From: Mycobacterium asiaticum DSM 44297 | GTDB lineage: Bacteria > Actinomycetota > Actinomycetes > Mycobacteriales > Mycobacteriaceae | Assembly (NCBI RefSeq): GCF_000613245.1 | Contig: NZ_HG964937.1 | Span: 455,761 to 519,760 of the forward strand | Direction: 5' to 3' | Length of the DNA stretch: 64,000 bases | Part shown: positions 47,229 through 57,729 of the stretch, in pieces | Layout of the letters: each line of letters begins with the position of its first letter | Position numbering within the stretch: position 1 is the first letter of the stretch | Position numbers and translations under genes: made by a program | Notes under the pieces: generated by a model | Database searches by the model: none | Seen by the model: the letters and a program-made list of their open reading frames with translations, nothing else | Told to the model about the DNA's origin: nothing

Positions 47229-48737
47229 ATGCCCCACCCGTCCGCAGACACCGTCGAACACGTCGACGTCCTCATCATCGGCGCCGGAATCTCGGGCATC
47301 GGCGCCGCGTACTACCTGCAGCGGGAGCATCCGGGACGCAGCTACGCGATCCTGGAAGCGCGCGGCGCCACCGGTGGCACTTGGGACCTGTTCCGCTACC
47401 CGGGCATCCGCTCGGACTCCGACCTGCACACCTTCGGCTACGAGTTCAAGCCATGGCGCGACGACCACGCCATCGCAACGTCCGACAAGATCCTGGCCTA
47501 TCTGCGCGAGACCGCCGCCGAGAACGGCATCGACGGCAAGATCCGGTTCCATCACAAGGTGAGCGGCGCCGCCTGGTCGAGCGTGGACGCGCGCTGGGTT
47601 GTCGACGCCGAGCGGACGGACGTCGGTCAGCCGGTACAGATCAGCGCCAACTGGCTGTTCTGCGCCGGCGGTTACTACCGCTACGACGAGGGCTACACAC
47701 CGCATTTCGCGGGACGCGACCGATTCAACGGTCAGATCGTGCACCCGCAGCACTGGCCTGAGGATCTGGACTACGCGGGCAAAAAGGTCGTCATCATCGG
47801 CAGCGGCGCCACCGCCGTCACCCTGGTACCGGCGATGGCCGAGCGGGCCGGGCACGTCACCATGCTGCAACGCTCACCGACCTACATCATGCCGGTGCCC
47901 TCAAAAGACGTCTTCGCCAATGCGGCCAAGGCCCTGCTGGGCGACAAACTCGGCTACGCGCTGGCCCGCCGTAAGAACATCGCTCAGCAGCGTGCGGTGT
48001 ATCAGTTCTGCCAGAAGCACCCGTCCTTGGCCCGCAAGATCATCCGCCATCTCAACGCCAAGCGACTGCCCGAGGGTTACCCCGTCGACGAGCACTTCAG
48101 CCCGACGTACAACCCGTGGGATCAGCGACTGTGCGCGGTGCCCGACTCTGATCTGTTCCGGGCGATCAGCAACGGCAGCGCGTCGGTGGTCACCGACCGG
48201 ATCGCCACCTTCACCGAGACCGGCATCGAGCTCGAATCCGGTCGCCAGCTCGATGCCGACATCATCGTCACCGCAACGGGTTTGAACATGCAGGCGTTCG
48301 GCGGGATTTCGCTCACGGTCGACGGCGCAGCGGTCAACCTGCCCGAGCGGGTGGCCTATAAGGGGATGATGCTGTCCGACGTCCCGAACTTCGCGTACGC
48401 GATCGGCTACACCAACTCCTCCTGGACGCTCAAGGTCGGACTGCTGTGCGAACACTTTTGCCGGTTGCTCAGCCATATGGATGCGCACGGCTATGACACC
48501 GCGCGTCCCGTCCTCGACGACCCCGACATGCCGACCCGGCCGTTCATGGACTTCGCGGCCGGCTACGTCCAGCGCGTGGTGCACGAGCTACCCCGGCAGG
48601 GCACCGACCAACCGTGGCTGACGTCGATGAGTTACCACGCCGACGTGAAGCTGTTGCGCGACAACGACGTGGTTGACCCGGCCCTGCAATTGACGGCCTC
48701 GGCCGACATTCCGAGTCGGGAGGCGGTCCCGGCATAA
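47229..48737 (+). CDS. EthA/MymA-like Baeyer-Villiger FAD monooxygenase
   Basis: This 502-residue flavoprotein has an N-terminal FAD fingerprint ([13 protein letters not shown]), the BVMO motif [11 protein letters not shown] (FxGxxxHxxxW) and a NADPH fingerprint ([13 protein letters not shown]). The body closely follows mycobacterial EthA and MymA over most of its length, for example [17 protein letters not shown]. EthA activates ethionamide; this relative may oxidise other ketones or thioethers. ATG at 47229 follows AGGAG. The cyclase gene starts 7 bp later. Confidence 0.92.
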   Translation: MPHPSADTVEHVDVLIIGAGISGIGAAYYLQREHPGRSYAILEARGATGGTWDLFRYPGIRSDSDLHTFGYEFKPWRDDHAIATSDKILAYLRETAAENGIDGKIRFHHKVSGAAWSSVDARWVVDAERTDVGQPVQISANWLFCAGGYYRYDEGYTPHFAGRDRFNGQIVHPQHWPEDLDYAGKKVVIIGSGATAVTLVPAMAERAGHVTMLQRSPTYIMPVPSKDVFANAAKALLGDKLGYALARRKNIAQQRAVYQFCQKHPSLARKIIRHLNAKRLPEGYPVDEHFSPTYNPWDQRLCAVPDSDLFRAISNGSASVVTDRIATFTETGIELESGRQLDADIIVTATGLNMQAFGGISLTVDGAAVNLPERVAYKGMMLSDVPNFAYAIGYTNSSWTLKVGLLCEHFCRLLSHMDAHGYDTARPVLDDPDMPTRPFMDFAAGYVQRVVHELPRQGTDQPWLTSMSYHADVKLLRDNDVVDPALQLTASADIPSREAVPA

Positions 48738-48744
48738 TCGTCGG

Positions 48745-49572
48745 GTGAGCGCGACAGTTCTTTGGGCGATCATCGCCCTCACCGAGTTCGCCGGGTTGAT
48801 CGCGGCGTTTGTTGTGCTCATTGTGTCGCGGCGCCAGCTGAGCGGAGCACGAAAAGCGTTGGCGCGCATGCGATTGGAGGGTCCGAACCGTCGTCGCCGC
48901 CGCAGGCCCGGTGTGGCTCCGCTCGCGGTCAAGAGGGTCTGGCGGACAGCGGACTCTCTGATCAACAAGGGGCTTGGCGCCACCGTGCGTAACTCGGTCG
49001 AGGACCTCGCCGGCTGGGCACGAGTGGAATGGCCCGATCTCGCAAGGATCACAGCGGACGGCAACGTCGTCATCGCCTTCTCCGACATCGAAGGGTCCAC
49101 CGAACTCAACGAAGAACTCGGCGACAGGGGCTGGGTGAAATTGCTGGAACGCCACAACAAGCTGATAGCCAAGCAGGTTGAGGGCCACGGTGGCCACGTG
49201 GTGAAAACGCAGGGCGACGGTTTCATGATCGCCTTCCCTGACCCCACAAAGGCCGTCCTGTGCAGCATCGCCGTGCAGCGGGCGCTGCAAGCAGAACCTG
49301 AACGGTTCAACGACATTCGCGTACGGATCGGCCTGCACATGGGCAGCTCGGTGCGACGCGGAGACGATCTCTTCGGACGCAATGTCGCTATGGCCGCACG
49401 AGTCGCGGGTCAGGCCGACGGGGGTGAGATCCTGATCAGCGAGTCGATTCGCGACGAGATTCAGAATTCGCGTGAAATCGCGCTGGACACACCTCGCGAG
49501 GTCGAACTCAAGGGCATCCGCGGCACACACCAGCTGTACCCGGTGATGTGGTCGGGAGCCGACGACAGCTAG
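48745..49572 (+). CDS. Membrane-anchored class III adenylate/guanylate cyclase
   Basis: This 275-residue protein has one N-terminal membrane helix (~5-27), a basic linker and a class III nucleotidyl cyclase domain. The metal Asp residues lie in [11 protein letters not shown] and [11 protein letters not shown]. The transition-state region is [12 protein letters not shown]. It likely makes cAMP, but base specificity is not certain from sequence. GTG at 48745 starts 7 bp after the monooxygenase stop, suggesting co-transcription. The last 4 bp overlap the convergent gene. Confidence 0.9.
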   Translation: MSATVLWAIIALTEFAGLIAAFVVLIVSRRQLSGARKALARMRLEGPNRRRRRRPGVAPLAVKRVWRTADSLINKGLGATVRNSVEDLAGWARVEWPDLARITADGNVVIAFSDIEGSTELNEELGDRGWVKLLERHNKLIAKQVEGHGGHVVKTQGDGFMIAFPDPTKAVLCSIAVQRALQAEPERFNDIRVRIGLHMGSSVRRGDDLFGRNVAMAARVAGQADGGEILISESIRDEIQNSREIALDTPREVELKGIRGTHQLYPVMWSGADDS

Positions 49573-50738
49573 GGGACCTGCCGCACCCGATCACCGATAT
49601 TGACCCGCACCTGCGGCCGGACCTGCGCGTCGTCACCGGCCGGCTTCGCGTTGCCGATCTTCTCGCGCATCGGAATAGGTTCCGCCAGTTCGGTTTCGAG
49701 CATCTTGGTGATCGACTCGTCAATGGACTCATACGGTCCGACGTCGTCGGTCCGCACACCCGCTCGGGCAAACTCAGTCAAGGCCGGATACTGCAGTTTC
49801 GCCGGTGTGTACGTCCGGAACGTCACCGCTCGCGAGAATTTCGCTTGCACCTCGACGACTTTCACCCGCAGCTTCTCCACCGGCAGCTCACCGATCACCG
49901 AACCCGTCTCCGGGTCCAGGATCTCGTCTCCTCCATCAGCCATCACCGCGAACACCATGTCGGTCTGCAGGCCGTGCTCTGAACCGCGATTGATGATCAA
50001 GGTGTATTCGTCCTCGACCCGAGCCACGCTGCCCGTGATCAATGCCGAGGCTTCGTCGTGCTCTATCGGCCTCCTAACAGGACCGTCCCCCGCGACGATG
50101 CGCGGCGGGGGAGCGTCGCTGATGACCACTGACTCCCATCGGCGTACCGACTGCTCCGCAGTGCCTAGCGACAACTCCGTTGCGGTCCTGGCTCGCACCA
50201 CCTCGATCAGTGCGCCTTCTTTGCTGCCGCTTTCCAACTGGCGCTGCGCATCGGCGAGGCGGTCGTCGACGTAGCGAACGGACTTCTTCAAGTGCAGGAT
50301 CGCGTACAGCGCGTTCTGCGTTGCGTTCGCGAGGCTTTGGTTGATCTCGTGCCCGGCGTACCAGCGAGTTCCGAGGATGCCCAACGTGATGCAGAAGCCA
50401 GGAACAAACGCAATGACGCACGCCTGCCCAATTGGATTACCCGGAAAGGCGAGAGCACCGAAGATGCTCAGGCCGGCGAGTCCGCCCAGGATGGCGAGTT
50501 TCTGTAAAGGCGATGGTCTGAGCTCGGCCAGACGTGCCAGCCGTCTGCCCAGGCGGGCCAGCCATCTGCCCAGTAGGGACAGTCCCGCACCCAGATGAGA
50601 CAGCCCGTTGGCCAAGTGCGTCGGCCAGGTGGCGAATACGGCTTTCAACTGGGCCCGACCGCTGCTCGCAGGTGCGCCGGCAGCTAACGGCTGCCCAGGG
50701 ATCTCGGAGCCAGTTGCAGGTGGTTCGCCGTCAGCCAC
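49569..50738 (-). CDS. Unrecognised membrane protein with C-terminal beta domain
   Basis: I do not recognise this 389-residue protein. It has a Pro/Ala-rich N terminus, a Leu/Arg-repetitive segment ([21 protein letters not shown]), two close membrane helices (~85-130), and a region likely to form a coiled coil ([33 protein letters not shown]). A C-terminal part follows with [40 protein letters not shown]. That last part recalls the FlgT/CsgG-associated 'bound to a large lumen' beta fold, but only by pattern. GTG at 50738 is the assumed start; the frame reaches 50837. Confidence 0.7.
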   Translation of the reverse strand: MADGEPPATGSEIPGQPLAAGAPASSGRAQLKAVFATWPTHLANGLSHLGAGLSLLGRWLARLGRRLARLAELRPSPLQKLAILGGLAGLSIFGALAFPGNPIGQACVIAFVPGFCITLGILGTRWYAGHEINQSLANATQNALYAILHLKKSVRYVDDRLADAQRQLESGSKEGALIEVVRARTATELSLGTAEQSVRRWESVVISDAPPPRIVAGDGPVRRPIEHDEASALITGSVARVEDEYTLIINRGSEHGLQTDMVFAVMADGGDEILDPETGSVIGELPVEKLRVKVVEVQAKFSRAVTFRTYTPAKLQYPALTEFARAGVRTDDVGPYESIDESITKMLETELAEPIPMREKIGNAKPAGDDAQVRPQVRVNIGDRVRQVP

Positions 50739-50860
50739 CTTGTCATCATCGCACCGGATAGCGAACTGCGAGGGGTTGGACACCGAAGGGCCTGCGGCGC
50801 GCCGATGGTACGGTCGCGGCGACATCCGTGCCGACACCCAAGACGGAGAAGCCTGCCACC

Positions 50861-51547
50861 ATGTGGATCACCATCCTGGTGATGGCCATCGCGGTGAGCC
50901 TCGAACCGTTCCGGATCGGCATGACCGCGCTGCTGCTCAATCGGCCCAAGCCGACGCTGCAATTGTTGGCGTTCCTCTGCGGGGGCTTCGCCATGGGCAT
51001 CACCGTCGGTCTGGTCGTACTGTTCGTGTTTCGCAGACGGCTCGCTGATACGACCTACCTCACGTTGCCCAGGGCCCAACTCATGATCGGTGGGTTGGCC
51101 ATGCTGGTGGGCGCGGTCCTGGCCGCAAACATTTTGTTGGGCCGAGGCGGGCGCCGGCCGGAACTCGATGTGGTCGTTACCAGAATCGGCTCGCTTCGTC
51201 CGGTCGTTTGGCTACGACAGCTGCTCGAGGGGCGTTCGCTATGGGTGGCGGCCGTGGCCGGTCTGGGCTCGGGCCTCCCATCCGTGGATTACTTGGCTGC
51301 GTTGGCGGTCATCCTGGCCTCCCGCGCCTCGGCCACGACCCAGGTCGCCGCGCTGCTCGCGTTCCATGCGATGGCCTTCGCTTTCGTAGAGATTCCTTTG
51401 CTCGCATACCTGCTGAAACCAGAAGCGACGGGGCGAGGGGTGGCCAGGCTCAATTCCTGGATCCGATCACGTCGCCGGCTGGAAGTTGCCATCTTGCTGC
51501 TCGCGGTCGGTGGCGTGCTCGTCACCCTCGGTATCGTGGGCAACTGA
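50861..51547 (+). CDS. GAP-family (Sap-like) membrane protein
   Basis: This 228-residue protein has about six membrane helices. The first reads ILVMAIAVSLEPFRIGMTALLL; a Gly-rich block, VAGLGSGLPSVDYLAALAVILAS, sits in the second half. It fits the GAP family linked to glycopeptidolipid addressing in mycobacteria. The exact substrate is unknown. ATG at 50861 is preferred; a GTG at 50828 adds an 11-residue extension. Confidence 0.82.
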   Translation: MWITILVMAIAVSLEPFRIGMTALLLNRPKPTLQLLAFLCGGFAMGITVGLVVLFVFRRRLADTTYLTLPRAQLMIGGLAMLVGAVLAANILLGRGGRRPELDVVVTRIGSLRPVVWLRQLLEGRSLWVAAVAGLGSGLPSVDYLAALAVILASRASATTQVAALLAFHAMAFAFVEIPLLAYLLKPEATGRGVARLNSWIRSRRRLEVAILLLAVGGVLVTLGIVGN

Positions 51548-51683
51548 GTGCTAGGGCCACGGCCGCGCCTGAAGCGGTGACCGTGCGGGTCGGCTGTTCC
51601 GGCTGGGCCGTCGGAACTCCATATTCCGGCCGAGTCCCGCCACCTAACTCACCCGACATTGAGATGAGGCAGTGTTTTTCGTG

Positions 51684-52373
51684 ATGAGACGATCATTTCG
51701 CCGGTTCGCGGCGGCGGCCGGCGTGGCGGCGGGGGTGACCGTCCCTGCCCTGTTAGCGCTTCCGTCCGCAGCGGCTGCGCCGTGTCCCGACGTCGAGGTC
51801 GTTTTCGCCCGAGGGACCAACGAACCTCCCGGGGTGGGCGGTATCGGAGGGTCCTTCGTCGACGCTGTGCGTTCCCGGGTTGGCGGCCGCTCCTTCAACG
51901 TGTACGCGGTCAACTATCCGGCCAGCGATGACTTCGGCAACCCCAACTTCCCGAAGACGGTTGTCGACGGAATTCGGGACGCCAGCTCACACATCCAGTC
52001 GATGGCCAATTCCTGCCCGCGCACGCGCGAGATACTGGGCGGATTCTCCCAAGGTGCGGCCGTCGCGGGCTACGTCACTTCGGCCGCCGTGCCCGACGGC
52101 GTGCCCGTGGCGTCCGTTCCCCAGCCGCTGGCGCCCGACGTCGCGAGCCACATCGCCGCGGTAGCCCTGTTCGGCACCCCGTCCCCGCAATTCTTGAGCC
52201 ACCTCAATGCGCCACCGATCACGATCGGTGCCGCTTATCAGCCCAAAACGGTGCAATTGTGCGCACCGGGGGACGGGATCTGCGGCACCGGCAACGACCC
52301 AGCGGCGCACGCTTCCTACGGGGTGAACGGCATGACCGGCCGAGCCGCGGACTTCGCGGTGAGCCACCTCTAG
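51684..52373 (+). CDS. Secreted cutinase-family hydrolase
   Basis: The 229-residue product has a Sec signal peptide (to about AAA-APC at 30-34). The mature start is CPDVEVVFARGTNEPPGVGGIG. Ser sits in GGFSQGAAVAG, the acid in CAPGDGICG and the His in DPAAHASYG. The four cysteines occupy cutinase positions. Mycobacterial members act as esterases, lipases or phospholipases outside the cell. ATG at 51684 is chosen; GTG starts at 51672 and 51681 are possible. Confidence 0.92.
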   Translation: MRRSFRRFAAAAGVAAGVTVPALLALPSAAAAPCPDVEVVFARGTNEPPGVGGIGGSFVDAVRSRVGGRSFNVYAVNYPASDDFGNPNFPKTVVDGIRDASSHIQSMANSCPRTREILGGFSQGAAVAGYVTSAAVPDGVPVASVPQPLAPDVASHIAAVALFGTPSPQFLSHLNAPPITIGAAYQPKTVQLCAPGDGICGTGNDPAAHASYGVNGMTGRAADFAVSHL

Positions 52374-52633
52374 CGGTTCGGTTTCGCGCGGCGCTGATTG
52401 GTCGGCCGTCAAGCGGTGTCCCCGAGCAGAAGGGGCGCATCCAAGGTATGTGGCTTTGTTTCTCGGGGCGCGTCGAGGTTGCAGCTCAGCAACGACATCC
52501 GGGACAACAATCCCGGGCTCACCAGCAGCGGGGCCGCGCAGTCCGCGACGATATCGGCAAAGTCGTACTGCTCAGTTCGAATCAGTAGAAACAGGCTTCT
52601 CAGGGATCACTGAGGCAAAACGCACCCCACCCG
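52374..52633. other. Cutinase to tRNA-Arg gap
   Basis: This 260-bp stretch holds no convincing gene; the short open frames in it are basic and low-complexity. A symmetric CTCAG-N6-CTGAG hairpin occurs at 52599-52614, just beyond the 3' end of tRNA-Arg on the minus strand, and may act as its terminator. Confidence 0.4.
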
Positions 52634-52707
52634 CGCCCCCGGCACGACTCGAACGTGCGACCTAGGGATTAGAAGGCCCTTGCTCTATCCACCTGAGCTA
52701 CGGAGGC
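52634..52707 (-). tRNA. tRNA-Arg (TCT)
   Basis: The minus strand folds as acceptor GCCTCCG/CGGGGGC with one T-G wobble, D-arm AGGTGGATAGAGC, anticodon loop CTTCTAA (anticodon TCT) closed by AGGGC/TCCCT-like pairing, and T-loop GTTCGAGTC. Discriminator G; CCA is not encoded. Confidence 0.92.
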
Positions 52708-52895
52708 AATGTGCAGGTCAGTCTATCCAACGGCCGGATCGATAGCCGCGACCGCAACAACACACGCCCGAAAGATGTTTGGGAGGACCATTTACGGGTT
52801 ATTGTGTGAGCCTCGACACACGTACAACATCGGCCGGCAATCGGCCGTTAACCGCAACGAGGCGTGTGCCTGACGTCGAGGGGTGGAACCTAGTT

Positions 52896-54152
52896 ATGTG
52901 CTTGTCCAGTGTGACTGCGCGTTGCTCGCGGGTCGGTGCTGAGGCGCTACGGCAGGGTGCTCAGATGGCGGCTGAAGCCAAGGACACCTATCGGGCCGGG
53001 GCTCTGCTGCTGCGCGGATCGCCATTCGCCGCCGGGTGGATTGCCGGCTGGCTGGCTACGGAATTCCCTCCGCACGTCGTCACGGGGCACGCGCTGTGCC
53101 GGATCGCTCCACCGTCGATCAATCGGGTCGGCACCACCTGGGCGGCGCAGCGTGCCGATCTGGCGCTCACCGCAGCACTGGAGGAGTCTTTCGGGTCGAG
53201 CTTCCGCGAGCAGGTCTACCACCCGACCACCGACCCCTCCGTCATTCGCCGTGGTCGGCTGCCGCGGCCCATGCCGGGCCCGCACCGCCGCTACGCGGCC
53301 AAGACCTCGAACATCTCCTACGGACCAGGTGGCACCGAGCACCTGCTCGACATCTGGCGCCGTCCCGACCTGGCCCCCGGTCACCGGGCGCCGGTCCTCA
53401 TCCAGGTCCCCGGCGGCGCGTGGAGCGTCAACGGGAAGCGACCGCAGGCGTACACGCTGATGAGCCGGATGGTCGAACTCGGCTGGATCTGCGTGTCGAT
53501 CAACTACAGCAAGAGCCCGCGGGCGAAGTTCCCGGCCCACATCATCGACGTGAAACGTGCCATCGCCTGGGTCCGGGAGAACATCGGGGACTACGGCGGC
53601 GACTCGGACTTCATCGCGATCACCGGGGGATCAGCGGGTGGGCACCTGGCGTCGCTGGCGGCGCTCACTCCCAACGACCCGAGGTTCCAGCCGGGCTTCG
53701 AGCGCGCCGACACCACAGTCCAGGCGGTCGCGCCGTACTACGGGGTCTATGACTTCACCGACCTCGAGAATATGCACGAGTTGATGCTGCCGTTCCTCGA
53801 GCAGTTCGTGATGAAGGCCCGCTACGACCATCACCCGGAGCGCTTCATCGAGGCGTCGCCCGTTTCCTACGTGCACAGCGAGGCCCCGCCCTTCTTTGTG
53901 TTGCACGGCGAGAAGGACGAATTGGTCCCCAGCGGCCAGGCCCGCGCGTTCTGCAAGGCTCTGCGCGACGCCGGAGCGTCGACGGTCGCCTACGCCGAGC
54001 TGGCCAACGCCCACCATGCGTTCGACATCACCCCGACGGTCCGCTCCCGACTGGCCGCCGACGCCGTCGCCGACTTCCTGGGCGTCGTGTACGGGCGGCG
54101 GGAAAGCTCGTTGCTCGACTCGTTGGCACTGTCGGCAACCCCGGCCAGCTGA
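52896..54152 (+). CDS. lipQ: LipQ-like carboxylesterase
   Basis: This 418-residue alpha/beta hydrolase matches Rv2485c by position and length. It carries an oxyanion block QVPGGAWSVNG, the nucleophile elbow GGSAGGHLAS, the acid in HGEKDELVPSG and the His in NAHHAFD. It should hydrolyse acyl esters, perhaps recycling the glycerolipids built by the genes after it. ATG at 52896 is the best guess; the frame is open to 52779. Confidence 0.88.
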   Translation: MCLSSVTARCSRVGAEALRQGAQMAAEAKDTYRAGALLLRGSPFAAGWIAGWLATEFPPHVVTGHALCRIAPPSINRVGTTWAAQRADLALTAALEESFGSSFREQVYHPTTDPSVIRRGRLPRPMPGPHRRYAAKTSNISYGPGGTEHLLDIWRRPDLAPGHRAPVLIQVPGGAWSVNGKRPQAYTLMSRMVELGWICVSINYSKSPRAKFPAHIIDVKRAIAWVRENIGDYGGDSDFIAITGGSAGGHLASLAALTPNDPRFQPGFERADTTVQAVAPYYGVYDFTDLENMHELMLPFLEQFVMKARYDHHPERFIEASPVSYVHSEAPPFFVLHGEKDELVPSGQARAFCKALRDAGASTVAYAELANAHHAFDITPTVRSRLAADAVADFLGVVYGRRESSLLDSLALSATPAS

Positions 54153-54380
54153 ACCGCCGGATCCCGCCCGGGCGTTGCCGCAGCAACATCTTTGGGCCAC
54201 AGCGTGTCTCGCGACTGCGCGGTTGCCGTCAAGGGTGATGAGCGCATCCTCACTTTCACCGCCGCCGGAACCGGACTAGCGTTGGGTTTGCATTTTGGTG
54301 CGGGGCCCGATAGCAGGAGGATTGATCAGCGGTGAGAGGGTTGAGGTGCCGAGAAACCCGGCTCGCGAGGGGTCTCGGCA

Positions 54381-55880
54381 ATGACTGAATCCAAGGCTGA
54401 ATCCAGGGCTGAATCCAGCGGTGCCGTTAAGTTGCCCGACGAGCTCGGACCGGTCGATTATTTGATGCACCGGGGCGAGGCCAATCCACGGACCCGCTCG
54501 GGAATCATGGCGCTGGAAATCCTCGACACCACACCGGATTGGGAACGTTTCCGAAACCGATTCGAGAACGCCTCCCGAAAGGTGTTGCGGCTACGGCAGA
54601 AGGTCGTGGTGCCGACGTTGCCGACGGCGGCTCCGCGTTGGGTGGTGGATCCCGACTTCAACCTCGATTTCCACGTACGACGGCTCCACGTCAGCGGATC
54701 CGGCACCCTGCGCGAGGTCTTCGACCTGGCCGAGGTGATGCTGCAATCGCCGTTGGACATTTCGCGGCCGCTGTGGACGGCCACCCTGGTGGAGGGATTG
54801 CCCGACGGCAAGGCGGCGACGCTGCTGCACCTCAGCCATGCGGTCACCGATGGTGTCGGCGGGGTTGAGATGTTTGCCGAGATCTACGATTTGGAGCGCG
54901 ATCCGGGTCCCAGGCCGGTGCCGCCGCAACCCATCCCGCAGGATCTAACTCCCAATGATCTGATGCGACAGGGCCTCAACCACCTGCCGATCGCGTTGGT
55001 CGGCGGCGCGCTCGGCGCGCTGACCGGTGCGGTATCGGTGGCCGGACGCGCGGTGCTGGACCCGGTGTCCACCGTCTCGGGCATCGTCGGCTACGCGATG
55101 TCGGGCGCGCGGGTGATGAATCGGGCCGCGGAGCCATCGCCATTGCTGCGCCGGCGCAGCCTGACCACCCGCACCGAAGCGATCGACATCCGGCTGTCTG
55201 ACCTGCACAAGGCCGCGAAAGCCGGCGGCGGGTCCATCAACGATGCGTACCTCGCCGGGCTGTGCGGCGCCTTGCGGCGCTACCACGAGGCCCTCGGCGT
55301 GCCGATCAGCACGCTGCCCATGGCGGTCCCGGTCAACCTGCGGTCAGACGGTGACGCTGCCGGCGGGAATCAGTTCACCGGCGTCAATCTGGCCGCTCCG
55401 GTGGGCACCGTCGACCCGGTAGCCCGGATGAAGAAAATCCGGGCGCAAATGACACAGCGTCGTGACGAACCGGCGATGAACATCGTCGGCTCCATCGCGC
55501 CGGTGCTCAGCGTGCTGCCGACGGCGGTGCTCGAAGGTCTCAGCGGTTCGGTGATCGGTTCTGACGTACAGGCCAGCAATGTCCCGGTATACCCGGGAGA
55601 TACCTTCATCGCCGGCGCGAAAGTGCTGCGGCAGTATGGTATTGGGCCGCTGCCTGGCGTCGCCATGATGGTCGTGCTGATCTCCCGCGGCGGATGGTGC
55701 ACGATCACCGTGCGTTACGACCGGGCTTCGGTGCGAAAGGACGAGCTCTTCGCGCAATGCCTGCTCGAGGCTTTCAACGAAATCCTCGCGCTGGCCGGTG
55801 ATCCGCCACCCCACGCGGTGGCCGCCTCGTTCGAGGCCCAGCCGTCGGATGCGGCCGCTCGATCGGTGTCGGGCTCATGA
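54381..55880 (+). CDS. Wax ester synthase/diacylglycerol acyltransferase (WS/DGAT)
   Basis: The 499-residue enzyme acylates diacylglycerol or a fatty alcohol to store triacylglycerol or wax. It corresponds to Rv2484c. The active site reads LHLSHAVTDGVGG; the first His of the usual HHxxxDG is Ser, while the catalytic second His is kept. NDAYLAGLCGALRRY and the C-terminal PGDTFIAGAKVLRQYGIGPLPG match the family. The N terminus starts with a short ESKAESRAESSG repeat. The stop overlaps plsC by 4 bp. Confidence 0.92.
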   Translation: MTESKAESRAESSGAVKLPDELGPVDYLMHRGEANPRTRSGIMALEILDTTPDWERFRNRFENASRKVLRLRQKVVVPTLPTAAPRWVVDPDFNLDFHVRRLHVSGSGTLREVFDLAEVMLQSPLDISRPLWTATLVEGLPDGKAATLLHLSHAVTDGVGGVEMFAEIYDLERDPGPRPVPPQPIPQDLTPNDLMRQGLNHLPIALVGGALGALTGAVSVAGRAVLDPVSTVSGIVGYAMSGARVMNRAAEPSPLLRRRSLTTRTEAIDIRLSDLHKAAKAGGGSINDAYLAGLCGALRRYHEALGVPISTLPMAVPVNLRSDGDAAGGNQFTGVNLAAPVGTVDPVARMKKIRAQMTQRRDEPAMNIVGSIAPVLSVLPTAVLEGLSGSVIGSDVQASNVPVYPGDTFIAGAKVLRQYGIGPLPGVAMMVVLISRGGWCTITVRYDRASVRKDELFAQCLLEAFNEILALAGDPPPHAVAASFEAQPSDAAARSVSGS

Positions 55881-57721
55881 GCGCCGACGAGAAGGACCAG
55901 GCAACGCGTCAGCCCGCCAAGGATCTGCGGTTGCCCGGTTCGGTGGCCGAGATCATGGCCAGCCCACCGGGTCCCAAGGTCGGCGCGTTCTTCGACCTGG
56001 ACGGGACGCTGGTAGCGGGCTTTACCGCGGTCATCCTGACCCAGGAGCGGCTGCGCCGCCGCGACATGGGCGTCGGGGAACTGCTCAGCATGATCACCGG
56101 CGCGCTGAACCACACCCTGGGGCGGATCGAGTTCGAGGACCTCATCGGCAAAGCGTCCATGGCACTGGCCGGAAGGTTGCTCACCGATCTGGACGAGATC
56201 GGTGAGCGGCTGTTCAACCAGCGGATCGAATCCCGGATCTACCCGGAGATGCGGGAGTTGGTGCGCGCGCACGTTGCTCGCGGACACACGGTGGTACTGA
56301 GTTCCTCAGCGTTGACCATTCAGGTCAACCCGGTGGCCCGCTTCCTGGGCATCACCAACACGCTCACCAACAAGTTCGAAGTCAACGAAGACGGGTTCCT
56401 CACCGGCGGCGTGGTCAAGCCGATCCTGTGGGGACCGGGCAAAGCCGCTGCGGTGCAACAGTTTGCCGCCGAGCACGACATCGACTTGAAGGAAAGTTAC
56501 TTCTACGCCGACGGCGACGAGGACGTCGCCCTGATGTATCTGGTCGGCAATCCGCGGCCCACCAACCCCGAGGGCAAGATGGCGGCCGTCGCCCGGCGGC
56601 GGGGATGGCCGATTTTGAAGTTCGAGAGCCGTGGTGGCGTCGGCCTGCGGCGGCAGATTCGCACCCTGGCGGGTTTCAGTTCCATGTTCCCGGTCGCAGC
56701 GGGCGCGGTGGGGCTGGGGCTGCTCACCCGCAACCGACGGCGCGGCGTCAACTTCTTCACGTCCAACTTCTCGGCGCTGCTGTTGGCCACCTGCGGTGTG
56801 CACCTCAACGTCATCGGACGGGAGAACCTCACCGCGCAACGTCCCGCAGTCTTTATCTTCAATCACCGCAACCAGGTTGACCCGATCATCTCCGGCGCAT
56901 TGGTGAAAGACAACTGGGTCGGGGTGGGCAAGAAGGAGCTGGAGCGCGACCCCATCATGGGCACCATGGGCAAGTTGCTCGACGGGGTGTTCATCGACCG
57001 CGACGACCCGAACTCCGCCGTGGAGACGTTGCACCAGGTGGAAGAGCGCGCCAGGAACGGGCTGTCCATCGTGATCGCCCCGGAGGGCACCCGGTTGGAC
57101 ACGACGGAGGTCGGGCCGTTCAAGAAGGGGCCGTTCCGCATCGCGATGGCGGTCGGAATTCCCATCGTGCCCATCGTGATTCGCAATGCCGAGATCATCG
57201 CGTCCCGCAACTCCACCACGTTGAACCCGGGCACGGTCGACGTCGCGGTGTTCCCACCGATCCCGGTGGAGGATTGGACTCTGGACACGTTGCCGGACCG
57301 CATCGCCGAGATCCGGGTGCTCTACCTGGACACGTTGGCGGATTGGCCGGTCGACGAGTTGCCCGAAGTCGCCTTGTACAACACGAAACCCGTGAAGAAG
57401 GCAGCCGCAAAGAAGGCGCCCGCAAAGAAGGCGGCCGCAAAGAAGGCGCCGGCCAAGAAGGCCGCCGCGAAGAAAGCCCCGGCCAAAAAGGCTCCGGCCA
57501 AGAAGGCCGCCGCGAAGAAGGCGGCTGCGAAAAAGACTGCGCCGAAGAAGGCCGGCAAGATCACCCCACGGACGACGCCCAACAAGACCCCGCACGAATC
57601 CAGTGTCGACTTGAAAGACGATGTCCACCTTGAGGATGACGTCGTGCACAGCAACGGTGAGGCGCAACAGTCCAGTACGAACCAGGCCGACGCCGTCGAC
57701 CCGTCGACCCCTAAGCCCTGA
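55877..57721 (+). CDS. plsC: Bifunctional HAD phosphatase / 1-acylglycerol-3-phosphate acyltransferase
   Basis: This 614-residue two-domain protein corresponds to Rv2483c. The N-terminal HAD-IB domain has the nucleophile Asp40 in [11 protein letters not shown] and the acid in [10 protein letters not shown]. The PlsC domain has [10 protein letters not shown] (HX4D, His ~326) and the EGTR block APEGTRLD (~401). A strongly basic tail of [12 protein letters not shown] repeats runs from ~504 to ~561, followed by an acidic end. One chain may both acylate lysophosphatidate and dephosphorylate it to diacylglycerol for the WS/DGAT upstream (inference). Confidence 0.93.
   Translation: MSADEKDQATRQPAKDLRLPGSVAEIMASPPGPKVGAFFDLDGTLVAGFTAVILTQERLRRRDMGVGELLSMITGALNHTLGRIEFEDLIGKASMALAGRLLTDLDEIGERLFNQRIESRIYPEMRELVRAHVARGHTVVLSSSALTIQVNPVARFLGITNTLTNKFEVNEDGFLTGGVVKPILWGPGKAAAVQQFAAEHDIDLKESYFYADGDEDVALMYLVGNPRPTNPEGKMAAVARRRGWPILKFESRGGVGLRRQIRTLAGFSSMFPVAAGAVGLGLLTRNRRRGVNFFTSNFSALLLATCGVHLNVIGRENLTAQRPAVFIFNHRNQVDPIISGALVKDNWVGVGKKELERDPIMGTMGKLLDGVFIDRDDPNSAVETLHQVEERARNGLSIVIAPEGTRLDTTEVGPFKKGPFRIAMAVGIPIVPIVIRNAEIIASRNSTTLNPGTVDVAVFPPIPVEDWTLDTLPDRIAEIRVLYLDTLADWPVDELPEVALYNTKPVKKAAAKKAPAKKAAAKKAPAKKAAAKKAPAKKAPAKKAAAKKAAAKKTAPKKAGKITPRTTPNKTPHESSVDLKDDVHLEDDVVHSNGEAQQSSTNQADAVDPSTPKP
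57391..57561 (+). repeat. Lys/Ala-rich in-frame repeat in plsC tail
   Basis: A run of degenerate short repeats (aagaaggcg/gcc units) encodes alternating AAKKAPAK and AAKKAAAK, about 57 residues in all. It is basic and histone-H1/HU-tail-like. The copy number of such repeats is prone to vary between strains. Confidence 0.85.
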
Positions 57722-57729
57722 GGACGGCC

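Noticed and set aside
57391..57561. Possible separate DNA-binding protein or pseudogene fused to plsC
   Set aside because: The Lys/Ala repeat is in frame, short and directly continuous with the PlsC domain and the following acidic end, so it is a tail and not a fused gene.
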